Part shown: positions 18,324-27,145 of the stretch, piece after piece
How the letters are laid out: the number at the start of each line of letters is the position of its first letter
Position numbering within the stretch: position 1 is the first letter of the stretch
DNA from: Tundrisphaera lichenicola
GTDB taxonomy: Bacteria; Planctomycetota; Planctomycetia; Isosphaerales; Isosphaeraceae
Reading direction: 5' to 3'
Assembly: GCF_051175385.1 (NCBI RefSeq)
Contig: NZ_CP195106.1
Location: forward strand, 1,922,001 to 1,986,000
DNA length: 64,000 bases
Translations under genes and position numbers: made by a program
Notes under the pieces: generated by a model
The model's database searches: none
Seen by the model: only the letters and a program-made list of their open reading frames with translations
Told to the model about the DNA's origin: nothing

Positions 18324-19191
18324 CTTGCACGAACTCGCGAAGAAACAGGCCGGGTTCAACGCCCTGAGCCGAGATCAGTGGGACGGGTTCGCCGGGCATC
18401 GCCGGAAGGTGTCGGCGTTGCTCGGGGCCGGGGCTGAGAGAGGGCCCACTCGGCTCTGCATCCTCGGGGCGGGCAACTCCAATGACCTCGACCTCCCCGC
18501 GCTCCTGGACGCCCATCGCGAGGTCCATCTGGTCGACCTCGATCCCGAGGCGCTGGGGCGAGGGGCTGAGCGTCAACGGGTGACAAGTTCCCCATCGCTC
18601 CAGCGGCACGGCGGCATCGACCTGACCGGGCTGCTCGATTCGATCGGCCGATGGACTCCGTTTTCGCCGATCTCGGATGCGGATCTGCAAGCGATGATGG
18701 AATGGCCCGCCCGACGAGTCGGCCTGGCCTTGCCGGGGCCGTTCGACGTGGTTGGTTCGACCTGCCTCCTCAGTCAAATCATCGGTAATGCCTCATGCCA
18801 GCTCGGAGTATCGCACCCAAGATTTATCGAAGCCGTCCGGGCGATCCGGCTGGGCCACCTTCGCCTGATGGCCCAACTGGCTCGGCCTGGGGGCCAACTT
18901 GTCCTGATCACCGATGTGGTCTCTTCGGATGCACTGCCCATGCTGACTTCAACCCCGGAGGAATCGCTGATCGATCTGCTCCCGAAGCTTGCCCGACGAG
19001 GTGGGCTGATCCACGGGGTGAACCCGTTCGATTTGCTCGAGGTCTTCACGAGGGATCCCGTCCTTTCGTCCTCGACGACGGACCTGAAGCCGATCACGCC
19101 CTGGTTCTGGCGGCTCCACGCCAGGGTCTATCTGGTCTGGGCACTCTGCTGTCGGACTCGCCGTCTGGGCCCTTTCCAGGGATCGTCCTAA
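18268..19191 (+). CDS. SAM-dependent methyltransferase-like protein
   Basis: About 307 residues with a Rossmann-type methyltransferase pattern: LCILGAGNSNDLDLPALL (motif I), EVHLVDLDPEAL (acidic end of strand 2), FDVVGSTCLLSQII, then RLMAQLARPGGQLVLITDVV. The end is basic and partly hydrophobic. The start is uncertain: ATG at 18268 gives a 56-base overlap with the amidohydrolase, while TTG at 18325 would begin just past its stop codon. Either way the two genes are coupled. The substrate is unknown. Confidence 0.7.
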   Translation: MEDRPPERGRVGHSDGVDDLHELAKKQAGFNALSRDQWDGFAGHRRKVSALLGAGAERGPTRLCILGAGNSNDLDLPALLDAHREVHLVDLDPEALGRGAERQRVTSSPSLQRHGGIDLTGLLDSIGRWTPFSPISDADLQAMMEWPARRVGLALPGPFDVVGSTCLLSQIIGNASCQLGVSHPRFIEAVRAIRLGHLRLMAQLARPGGQLVLITDVVSSDALPMLTSTPEESLIDLLPKLARRGGLIHGVNPFDLLEVFTRDPVLSSSTTDLKPITPWFWRLHARVYLVWALCCRTRRLGPFQGSS

Positions 19192-19204
19192 GCTTCGGAT
19201 CTGC

Positions 19205-20005
19205 TTATCGGATGACCGGTTCATCGCTGATCTTGACGATCTCGGAGACCCCGCCGTCGATGGGCAGCAGGTGCCCGGTGATCATGGCGGATGCGTCGGA
19301 AATCAGGAAGATCGCCGGACCAACCACGTCTTCGGGCTCGCCAAGCCTGCCAAGGGGCACTCGGTCGATGATCTTGCCGAGGACTTCGGCGTTCGCCAGG
19401 AGCGGAGTATTCATCTCGGTCCGGAACCAGCCGGGGGCGATGGCGTTGACCCTGACCCCGGACGAAGCCCACTCGGCCGCGAGGTCTCGAGTCAGGGAAG
19501 CGACCGCCCCCTTGGTCATGCAGTAGACCGCGTTCCCCCGGCCCAGTCCCATGATCCCTCCGCCCAGGGCCGAGACATTGACGATGCTCCCGGACCGGCT
19601 CGCGACCATGTGCCGGCCGACCTCGCGGGCCATCAGGAACGGGCCGACCTGGTTGATCCGGATCACCTCTTCCCAATCCTCCGGCTGCCAGTCGAACAGA
19701 GGGATCCGACGGGTGATCCCGGCATTGTTGACAAGGGCGTCGATCCGGTCGAAGGCTTGAAGGACCGACTCGACGGTCCGCCGGACGGCCGCCCCATCGG
19801 CGATGTCGCACTCGATCGCGATCCCTCGGCGGCCCAGGGATCGGACCTCGGATGCGACTTCCTCGGCTCCAGTCAGGTCACGATCCACGAGGGCCAGGTT
19901 CGCTCCCTGCTGGGCCAGTCCCAACGCGATGGCCCGGCCGAGACCCCTCGCGGCCCCGGTGACGATGGCGGTCCGGTCGGTCAGATCGAAAGGATTGCCC
20001 GTCAC
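19205..20005 (-). CDS. SDR family oxidoreductase
   Basis: A classical 266-residue short-chain dehydrogenase/reductase. It has the nucleotide-binding VTGAARGLGRAIA (residues 15-27), LVNNAGI near 91, catalytic Ser145, Tyr161 and Lys165 (YCMTK), and the C-terminal IDGGVSE. Its pattern is closest to gluconate/2-deoxygluconate dehydrogenases. GTG at 20005 has AGGAG 9 bases upstream. It is the last gene of a three-gene minus-strand operon (isomerase, MFS, SDR), which suggests oxidation of an imported sugar or sugar acid. Exact substrate not inferable. Confidence 0.88.
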   Translation of the reverse strand: MTGNPFDLTDRTAIVTGAARGLGRAIALGLAQQGANLALVDRDLTGAEEVASEVRSLGRRGIAIECDIADGAAVRRTVESVLQAFDRIDALVNNAGITRRIPLFDWQPEDWEEVIRINQVGPFLMAREVGRHMVASRSGSIVNVSALGGGIMGLGRGNAVYCMTKGAVASLTRDLAAEWASSGVRVNAIAPGWFRTEMNTPLLANAEVLGKIIDRVPLGRLGEPEDVVGPAIFLISDASAMITGHLLPIDGGVSEIVKISDEPVIR

Positions 20006-20039
20006 GCTTAATCGCTCCTATCACCGCCCACCAGACGTC

Positions 20040-21431
20040 TCAATCGTCCCCTTGGGGGATTGTCTCGGTCACGTCGACCCGAAGCCAGCAGAGTGCCCCC
20101 AGGAAGTAGACGGCCGCGAAGATCACGAAGGGCAAGGTCATATAGAACCCGTGCGAGGCCATGTCGCCGGACTTCTCGGCCAGGGTCGCCGCGTAGAAAA
20201 GCTGGCCGGCGACCACGGCCGCAAGGGCCGCCGTCAGGCTACCGAACATGTTCATCGCGCCGGCCAGGGTCCCCGCGTGACGCTCGCCGATGTCGCTCGC
20301 CGCCGCCCAGGCCGGCCCCATCGCCAGGTCGTTGCCGATGAAGCAAACCCCATACAAAACGGCCAACCAACCGACGCCTTCGACCCAGGGAGAAACGAGC
20401 ATCATCAGACCAGCCAAGGCCATCCCGCTGGCCCCGACAGCCCGACGGCCCAACCGCTTATCTCCACTCCTTTTCATAATCAGGTCCGACAGAACCCCAC
20501 CGGAGATACAGGCAAAGATCCCGGTGGCGAATGGGACGACCAAAAGCCACTTGGCCGTGTCCTTGTCGAAGTGGCGAGAATCCTGGAGATAACTGGCGAA
20601 CAGATACATGAAGAAATTACCGCTATATCCGAGGCAACCATACATCCCCCAGAGGGCCCAGACATTCCGCGAGCCGAGCATGACCCGCCAGGGGACGTCG
20701 TGATGCGAATCCGGCTTCCTCGCGGCCCGCCCCGCCGCGATCAAGGCAAGTTCGGCCTCGTTTACCCGGGACATCTGCTCCGGGCGATTCCGCAACCAGG
20801 GCCAGACGGCCAGGCACCACACCAAGCCCAGCCCGGCCCCGAGGACTAATGGCAATCGCCAGTTGCCCATCTGATGGAAGAGCCAGACCATCAACAGCGG
20901 AGCGAGGACACCCCCGGCCCGGCTGAACATCCAGATGAAACCCTGGGCCGACCCCCGCTCGGTCGTCGGCATCCAGTCGGCCATCAGTCGCGAGAGGAGC
21001 GGGAACGTCCCGGCCTGGAACATCCCGAACAGGAACCGAAGCGTCAGCAGGAACCCGAGCTGGACGGCGTAGGCTCTGGGAAGTAGAACGGCGAATGCCA
21101 CTCCGGCCGTCAGCAACGACCCCCCGAGCACGACGAGTGCAAGCAGGCCTCGCGACCCGAATCGGTCGCCGAGGCGGCCCCAGGGGATCTCGAAGAGTCC
21201 GTAGCCCAGCATGAAGGCAACGGTCATCCAGCCCAGGTCGCGGACGTCCATCCCCAGGTCGCGGAGCAGCTCCGAGGAATTCGACCCGAAGCCCGCCCGA
21301 TGGATATAAGTGACCACCGCCAGGGCGCAGGCCGAGGCCAACACGACGCGACGAACATGGGTTGGATGGCCCCCGGAGGGATGCTCCACGATCGATTCGG
21401 AAGCTCGATCTCCGGCCTGTAGATGGGTCAT
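20040..21431 (-). CDS. MFS transporter, anion:cation symporter (hexuronate-type) family
   Basis: A 463-residue, 12-TM permease of the ACS type. LGWMTVAFMLGYGLFEIPWGRLGDRFGSRGLL carries motif A after TM2, and RFLFGMFQAGTFPLLSRLMADWMPTTERGSAQG is the family signature around TM4-TM5. ACS proteins import organic anions such as hexuronates, gluconate or galactarate with H+ or Na+. It starts 3 bases after the isomerase gene and ends 34 bases before the SDR gene, so transport and catabolism are physically linked. Confidence 0.88.
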   Translation of the reverse strand: MTHLQAGDRASESIVEHPSGGHPTHVRRVVLASACALAVVTYIHRAGFGSNSSELLRDLGMDVRDLGWMTVAFMLGYGLFEIPWGRLGDRFGSRGLLALVVLGGSLLTAGVAFAVLLPRAYAVQLGFLLTLRFLFGMFQAGTFPLLSRLMADWMPTTERGSAQGFIWMFSRAGGVLAPLLMVWLFHQMGNWRLPLVLGAGLGLVWCLAVWPWLRNRPEQMSRVNEAELALIAAGRAARKPDSHHDVPWRVMLGSRNVWALWGMYGCLGYSGNFFMYLFASYLQDSRHFDKDTAKWLLVVPFATGIFACISGGVLSDLIMKRSGDKRLGRRAVGASGMALAGLMMLVSPWVEGVGWLAVLYGVCFIGNDLAMGPAWAAASDIGERHAGTLAGAMNMFGSLTAALAAVVAGQLFYAATLAEKSGDMASHGFYMTLPFVIFAAVYFLGALCWLRVDVTETIPQGDD

Positions 21432-21434
21432 GGA

Positions 21435-22250
21435 TCAGCTCGCCGGGACTTGAAAAATTCCGAACCCGAGCCCTCGGAGGTACTCGGCCGAGGACCGCGC
21501 GGCCTCCTCCCATCCGAGCTGTCGATACACCTTGATCGAGACGACTCGATCGTAACCGGACTCATCCAGCGCCGAGAGGACTCCCCGAAAATCGAGGGCC
21601 CCGCTCCCGAACGGCCCCCCGGTTGTCTCGCAAAGGTGGACGTGCCGGGCCTGGGCGGCGTGAAGGCGGATTGCCCCGACAACCGAGCGTTCCTCGATGT
21701 GCATGTGGAAAGTGTCCAGCATGACGCCCAGGGCAGGGGAGCCAACGCGATCTGCGATGGCCAACGCCTCGGCCACGCTGTTGTTGAAGCCGACCTGAAG
21801 GTGGTTCACCGGCTCGATCACGACCGATCCCCCGACCTTCTCGGCCTGCTGGGCCACCCTCCGGAGTGAGTCGGCGATCCGATTCTTCGCCGTCTCGTCG
21901 TCGGGCTCGTCGCTCCGAAGCCCTTGCATCAAGCCGACCACGATCAACGCTTTCAACGCGGCGGCTTGCTCGACGTACTCGACCAGTCGATGGACGGCTC
22001 GATCACGATTGGTCGGGTCGGGGCTCGACAGGCATAACCCTTCATTGGGATACGACCAGCCGGTCAAGAACGAGACGACAGGCAGATGATGCTTCTCGAC
22101 CAGCGCGGCGATCTCACGAACGGAGTAGGGGGGGGGATGGGATGCCGAGAGTTCTATCCCCTGATACCCGAGAGAGGCCAGAAGCCCCATGCGGCGGTCG
22201 AGTTCCTCCAGGCTGTCGATCGGATCGTAGAACAGGAAGCTGAACTTCAT
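21435..22250 (-). CDS. Sugar phosphate isomerase/epimerase (AP endonuclease 2-like TIM barrel)
   Basis: A 271-residue xylose-isomerase-like TIM barrel. Typical elements are GLLASLGYQGIELSASHP, VIEPVNHLQVGFNNSVAEAL (with a metal-binding Glu), LGVMLDTFHMHIEE and HVHLCETTGGPFGSGALDFRGVL. Family members interconvert keto- and aldo-sugars or epimerise ketoses using a divalent metal. The start at 22250 fits the barrel's first strand (MKFSFLFYD). First gene of the minus-strand operon; a 211-base divergent spacer separates it from the creatininase-family gene. Confidence 0.85.
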   Translation of the reverse strand: MKFSFLFYDPIDSLEELDRRMGLLASLGYQGIELSASHPPPYSVREIAALVEKHHLPVVSFLTGWSYPNEGLCLSSPDPTNRDRAVHRLVEYVEQAAALKALIVVGLMQGLRSDEPDDETAKNRIADSLRRVAQQAEKVGGSVVIEPVNHLQVGFNNSVAEALAIADRVGSPALGVMLDTFHMHIEERSVVGAIRLHAAQARHVHLCETTGGPFGSGALDFRGVLSALDESGYDRVVSIKVYRQLGWEEAARSSAEYLRGLGFGIFQVPAS

Positions 22251-22461
22251 GAGGACCGCCCGGGGTTGGCTTGAAAGGTTCGAACCGGTTTGGATTGAGA
22301 TCTCGTCATCCGATAATCCGGGGGTCCGGCGCGATGTCGCCTGCGAATCTAAGCCACCCGGCCGATCGGGGCAAGCACCGAGCGGACCGTTTCCCCAAGC
22401 CTCGGGATCGGTTCTAATCCCCAACGTGACCCCGATCTCACTTCCAGGGAGACCTTCATCG

Positions 22462-23340
22462 ATGGCCAGTCGAGCCCGCGAGGAATACCGCTATGAGAAG
22501 CTGACCTGGCCCGAAATCAACGACGCGATCGAGCTGGAGAAGGTCTGCCTCGTGCCCTGCGGGGCGGTCGAGCAACATGGGGCACACCTCCCGCTCGACG
22601 TCGATCTCGTCTGCCCGCTCGGCGTCGCCCACGGTGCCGGCAGGGAAGTCGCCGATAGGTTGCTGGTCCTGCCCGTGATCCCTTATGGCTACACCGGCCA
22701 CGTGATGGATTTCCCGGGGACGATCAACACCGACTTCGAACACTTCATCCACCAGGTCCTGGACGTCACCCGAAGCCTGGCCTACCACGGGTTCAAGAAG
22801 ATCATCCTGCTGAATGGCCATGGCTCGAACTGGCCGAACCTGGATCTGGTGGCCCGCCGGACCAACCTGGAGACCGACGCCGAATGCGTCCCGATCTCCT
22901 GGTGGAACCTGCTCACGGTGGACAAGGAGTTCCTCCCTCGATGGCGGGAGAGCAAGTTCCCCGGGGGTTGCTCTCACGCGTGCGAACTGGAGACGTCCCT
23001 GTATCTCTACCTGAGCGGAGACGACGTCCGGAAGGATCTGATCAAGAGCGGGGTCGTCAGCTTCAACGAAGAGGAGAGCCCATTCCAGTGGGTGGACCTC
23101 TTCGGCGCCGGGCCGGCAACCTCGATTTCCTGGACCAGCAGTTATTCCGATACCGGAGTCCTGGGCGATGCCGAACTGGCCACTCCCGAGAAGGGACGCC
23201 AGGCTTACGAAGAAGCGGTCAAGCAGCTCGCAAGGTTCGTCACCTGGTTCCAGAAACGTCCCAAGGATGTCCGAAAAGACCTCCACCGTAAACCGCCAAC
23301 CATGCCCCTCCCCTGGAAACAGCGGTCGTTCGGCGAGTGA
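22462..23340 (+). CDS. Creatininase family amidohydrolase
   Basis: A 292-residue metalloprotein with all family metal-site segments: EQHGAHLPLDVD (Glu37, His39, Asp46 region), LLNGHGSNW and GGCSHACELETS. Family members open cyclic amides such as creatinine, or act as formamide hydrolases in cofactor pathways. The substrate here is unknown. ATG at 22462 follows AGGGAGA. It is cytoplasmic with no signal peptide, divergent from the isomerase operon, and 84 bases upstream of the retropepsin-like gene. Confidence 0.88.
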   Translation: MASRAREEYRYEKLTWPEINDAIELEKVCLVPCGAVEQHGAHLPLDVDLVCPLGVAHGAGREVADRLLVLPVIPYGYTGHVMDFPGTINTDFEHFIHQVLDVTRSLAYHGFKKIILLNGHGSNWPNLDLVARRTNLETDAECVPISWWNLLTVDKEFLPRWRESKFPGGCSHACELETSLYLYLSGDDVRKDLIKSGVVSFNEEESPFQWVDLFGAGPATSISWTSSYSDTGVLGDAELATPEKGRQAYEEAVKQLARFVTWFQKRPKDVRKDLHRKPPTMPLPWKQRSFGE

Positions 23341-23424
23341 GCGGCGTCTCGACGTAAGAAGGAGCAGGGCGGATACTGATAAGCTACCGGACCTGGTGCC
23401 CTTGACGATCGCGGAGCCTTTCTC

Positions 23425-24528
23425 ATGAGACGGTTCTTTTCTTCCGGATTCGCGGTATTCCTCGCCCTCGGCTCGGCCCTGGCGAGCCTCGCCGGTGCGG
23501 AGGATCCAGCCGATCTCGTCCTGAAGGAGAAAGGCCTCCGCAAGTCGGGCACGACCTTTGTTCTGCCCGCCGAGTCCGAGGTCCAGAAGCAGGTGGTCGA
23601 GGCCCGGTCGTTGTACAAGCAGATGACGACCGCCCTCCTCCAGCAGAAAGGGTACGATCAGGGGCTCCGCGAGAATCAGCAGGCCATCCGGATCCTGACC
23701 GAACAACGAATCGAATTGAACCAGAGGCTCGCGCAAGCCTCGAACGTCGCGGAGAACAATCAACTCGTTGCCATGGTCAATGGCGTGTCCGACCGTCTCA
23801 ACCTGATCCATCAACAGCAGGCCGACACCGGCATGAAGCAGCGGATCGACTCTGAGGTGGCGAACCGTCGCGAGGCTTACGTCCAGGCGGTGCTCGACCT
23901 CCGCCAACTGGTGGATGCAACGGCCGAAACTTACGGCAAGCTCGCCGGCGATAAAGACGTGAAAGAGGCTTTATCGCAGGTGAACGAGAAGTCCAAGGGC
24001 AAGGCGACCCTGGGTCCATCGAAGTCTTTCCTGGCCAACGTCGCCTTGCTGGAAAAGGCGGAGGCCGCGGTCCTTTCCGAGACGGTCGACCTTCGCAAGG
24101 AGGGGGGTATCTTCTGGCTCGACGTGACCTTCAATGGCAAGGTCACCCGGCCGATGGCCTTCGACACGGGGGCCGCCGACGTCGTCCTTCCCGCCGACCT
24201 TGCCGATCTGATCGGCCTGAAACCCGGCCCGGACGACCCGATCGTCAAGTGCCGGGTCGCCGACGGCTCGATCGTCGAGGCCCGGCAGATGACGGTCCCC
24301 TCGATGAGGGTCGGCAAGTTCACCGTCAAGGATGTCAATTGCACGGTGATGCCGGCCGACAAGAAGGAGGTTCCCCCGCTCCTCGGCCAGTCGTTCCAGC
24401 GGAATTTCATGCTCAAGTTCAGCCCCGACTCGGGCAAACTGATCCTCTCCAAGGTCGACTCTCCGGAAGTGGGCGAGGGGGCGGCCCGCCCGAAAACCCC
24501 GACCCGGAATTCGTCCCGGAAGCGATGA
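23425..24528 (+). CDS. Exported retropepsin-like aspartic protease
   Basis: A 367-residue protein with a signal peptide (cleavage near LAGAED), a long charged helical region (about residues 50-200) likely to be coiled coil, and a C-terminal clan AA aspartic protease domain. The catalytic motif is AFDTGAADVVLP (Asp247) and the later conserved LLGQSFQRNF matches the LLG-x-x-FL element of the fold. Retropepsin monomers need to dimerise to act; the helical region could serve this. Tail is basic (RNSSRKR). Target unknown. Likely periplasmic. Confidence 0.85.
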   Translation: MRRFFSSGFAVFLALGSALASLAGAEDPADLVLKEKGLRKSGTTFVLPAESEVQKQVVEARSLYKQMTTALLQQKGYDQGLRENQQAIRILTEQRIELNQRLAQASNVAENNQLVAMVNGVSDRLNLIHQQQADTGMKQRIDSEVANRREAYVQAVLDLRQLVDATAETYGKLAGDKDVKEALSQVNEKSKGKATLGPSKSFLANVALLEKAEAAVLSETVDLRKEGGIFWLDVTFNGKVTRPMAFDTGAADVVLPADLADLIGLKPGPDDPIVKCRVADGSIVEARQMTVPSMRVGKFTVKDVNCTVMPADKKEVPPLLGQSFQRNFMLKFSPDSGKLILSKVDSPEVGEGAARPKTPTRNSSRKR

Positions 24529-24655
24529 ACGGCAACGGGATCGAAAAACTGTTAAACAAATTGTTTGCGGAATTGGCGAGCGTCCGCTAGAGTTCTCGAA
24601 GATGGAGCAGGATGCTCCCGCAAGGGGTTCGTCGACGAACATCGGGGAGGACGCG

Positions 24656-26020
24656 ATGCTGAACCTGCAAGGCCGGCCGTTCCAGTGCTGCGATGGGGTC
24701 TCGCGGCGTAGCCTCCTTCGGGCGGGATTTCTTGGGCTCGCGGGCCTGGGACTGGATGACCTCTTGAGGACGAAGGCCCGGGCAGGCTCGAGGGTCGCCA
24801 CCGGCGACGATCTTTCGGTGATCCTCGTCTGGCTCGATGGGGGTCCTCCCCAGCACGAAACTTACGACCCGAAGCCCGATGCCCCTTCGGCCTATCGAGG
24901 GCCTCTGGGAGCGATCAGCACGGCCGTGCCGGGCATCCAGATCTCCGAATTGTTGCCCGAGCACGCCCGGATGATGCGTAAGATGTCGCTCATCCGATCG
25001 GTCCACCACGACAACGGCGACCACTTTGCCGCGGCCCACTGGATGCTGACCGGATACCTGGGCTCGAACTCGCAGAACCTGACCCCCATGTACCCCTCGG
25101 CCGGTTCGCTGATCGCCAAGCTCAAGGGTCCCAAGCGAGCCGGGATGCCAGCTTACGTCGGCCTTCCCAACACGCATTCGGTGGGGATCAAGCCCGGCTA
25201 TCACGGGGGGGCCTATCTGGGCGGGGCTTACGGGCCGTTCATGGCCGACGGTGATCCGAATGCCGATGGGTATTCCGTGCCCGAGTTGACCCTTCCCGGG
25301 GGCCTCGACGCGGCCCGGCTCGACAATCGACACGGGCTCCTCGACGCCATCGACGCCGGTCGCCATCGGGTCGAGACCGAGATGGACGACATCGACCGGT
25401 TCAGCAGCCAGGCGTTCTCGATGCTGACCGGACCCGAAGCACGTCGAGCGTTCGACCTCTCGAAGGAAGACCCTCGTCTCCGGGACCGATACGGGCGTCA
25501 TCAGTGGGGCCAGAGTGCCTTGATGGCCCGGAGGTTGGTGGAGGCGGGTGTTCGATTCGTCACGCTGACTTTCGGCGGTTGGGACTTCCATTCGAGCCTC
25601 GACAAGGGGATGCACTCGGTCCTCCCGGTCCTCGACCACGCGGTCGCCACGCTTGTCGAGGATCTCGACCAGAGAGGTCAACTGGAAAAGACGATGGTCA
25701 TCGTCATGGGAGAGTTCGGCCGGACGCCGAAGATGAACACCACGGGAGTCCCCGGTTCCGACCCCGTGCCCGGCCGCGACCACTGGGGGAACGTGATGAG
25801 CGTCCTCATGGCGGGTGGAGGCCTGACGCCGGGGATCGTGGTGGGATCGTCCAACGCCCGGGGGGAAGTCCCTCGCGAACGACCCGTGACCCCGCAAGAT
25901 CTGGTCGCCACAATTTATTCCCGGCTCGGAATCGACCCGGCCGCCGCCTTCCCCGACCGGGTCAATCGCCCGATCGCGCTCTTCCCCCCGGGCGGTGAGC
26001 CGATCCGAGAATTGCTTTAA
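24656..26020 (+). CDS. DUF1501 protein without an adjacent PSCyt1 partner
   Basis: A 454-residue DUF1501 protein with Tat-type SRRSLLRAGFLGLAGLG, then VILVWLDGGPPQHETYDPK, RRLVEAGVRFVTLTFGGWDFHS, VMGEFGRTPKMN and GRDHWGNVMSVLMAGGGLTPG. Unlike the other three DUF1501 genes in the window it has no PSCyt1/DUF1549 gene beside it. GGGGAGG precedes the ATG. It lies between the retropepsin-like gene and the ABC binding protein and ends about 90 bases before the latter. Confidence 0.88.
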   Translation: MLNLQGRPFQCCDGVSRRSLLRAGFLGLAGLGLDDLLRTKARAGSRVATGDDLSVILVWLDGGPPQHETYDPKPDAPSAYRGPLGAISTAVPGIQISELLPEHARMMRKMSLIRSVHHDNGDHFAAAHWMLTGYLGSNSQNLTPMYPSAGSLIAKLKGPKRAGMPAYVGLPNTHSVGIKPGYHGGAYLGGAYGPFMADGDPNADGYSVPELTLPGGLDAARLDNRHGLLDAIDAGRHRVETEMDDIDRFSSQAFSMLTGPEARRAFDLSKEDPRLRDRYGRHQWGQSALMARRLVEAGVRFVTLTFGGWDFHSSLDKGMHSVLPVLDHAVATLVEDLDQRGQLEKTMVIVMGEFGRTPKMNTTGVPGSDPVPGRDHWGNVMSVLMAGGGLTPGIVVGSSNARGEVPRERPVTPQDLVATIYSRLGIDPAAAFPDRVNRPIALFPPGGEPIRELL

Positions 26021-26110
26021 GGCCAAGGGAAGCATCGCCTGGGGGATGCCGGACGGCCTCGGTCCGGTTAGACTGCGAGGATTCCCTCATCCTCCCAGGA
26101 AAAACAAGTC

Positions 26111-27109
26111 ATGAGGCGCGTCCTCCTCGCGGGCCTGCTGGCCTCTTTCTCGGCACTGTCCACGTCCTGCGGCTCACCGGACAATCCGAGCCCCACCGGG
26201 TCATCGGCCTCGGCCCCTCCGGTGGCCAAACGCGGGACGATCGGTGTCTCCGTCCTCACCCTGACGAACCCATTCTTCAAGGTGATCGCCGATGGAATCA
26301 CCGAGGAGGCTGGCAAGCACGGCTACGATGTGGTCGTCACCAGCGGCGAATTCGACGTAGCCCGCCAGCAGGATCAGGTCAAGGATTTCATCGTACGTCG
26401 AGTCGCGGCCATCGTGCTATGCCCCTGCGATTCTCGGTCGATCGGCCCGGCGATCCAGGAGGCGAACACGGCCGGGATCCCGGTCTTCACGGCCGACATC
26501 GCCTGCCTTGCCCCGGGCGTGAAGGTGGTCTCGCACATCGCCACCGACAACTACAGCGGAGGCCAGCAGGCGGCCGACGCGATGTTCGAAGCCCTCGGCG
26601 AGGCCGGCGGAAAGGTGGTGATCCTCGACTTCAAGCAGGCCGAGTCCTGCCTGTTGAGGGTCCAGGGGTTCAAGGAAGTCATCGAGAAACGCAACAAGGA
26701 TCGAACCGGAGGACGGATCGAGATCGTCGCCGAGCTTCCCGGCGACGGCAAGAAGGACCAGGGTTTCAAGTGCGCGGAGGACGCCCTGCAGTCTCACCCC
26801 GACCTGGCCGGGATCTTCGCGATCAATGACCCCTCGGCTCTCGGGGCTCGCGCGGCACTGGAGAAGGCGGGCAAGGCCGATCGGATCAAGATCATCGGGT
26901 TTGACGGTCAACCCGAAGGGCTCAAGGGTGTGGATGAGGGGAAGATTTACGCCGACCCGATGCAGTCCCCCGACAAGATCGGGCGACTGACGGTCGACAC
27001 CATCGTTCGATACTTCGCGGGCGAGGAAGTCCCCCCCTCGCAACTGATCCCCACGACCCTTTACAAGAAGGGCGGGGAGGTCGGGGAGTCTTCGGGCTCG
27101 GACGATTGA
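26111..27109 (+). CDS. Sugar ABC transporter substrate-binding lipoprotein
   Basis: A 332-residue periplasmic-binding-protein-like lipoprotein (lipobox STSC, Cys20) of the ribose/inositol class. The mature part starts GTIGVSVLTLTNPFFKVIADGI; KDFIVRRVAAIVLCPCDSRSIGPAIQEANTAGIPVFTAD and FAINDPSALGARAALEKAG are standard for the family. It is followed 36 bases later by an RbsC-type permease, then by myo-inositol oxygenase, so inositol is the most attractive ligand, though this is only inferred. It would deliver substrate at the outer face of the cytoplasmic membrane. Confidence 0.9.
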   Translation: MRRVLLAGLLASFSALSTSCGSPDNPSPTGSSASAPPVAKRGTIGVSVLTLTNPFFKVIADGITEEAGKHGYDVVVTSGEFDVARQQDQVKDFIVRRVAAIVLCPCDSRSIGPAIQEANTAGIPVFTADIACLAPGVKVVSHIATDNYSGGQQAADAMFEALGEAGGKVVILDFKQAESCLLRVQGFKEVIEKRNKDRTGGRIEIVAELPGDGKKDQGFKCAEDALQSHPDLAGIFAINDPSALGARAALEKAGKADRIKIIGFDGQPEGLKGVDEGKIYADPMQSPDKIGRLTVDTIVRYFAGEEVPPSQLIPTTLYKKGGEVGESSGSDD

Positions 27110-27145
27110 AGCACCCGAGGATTCCGGACGCACGCGAGGTTCTAC

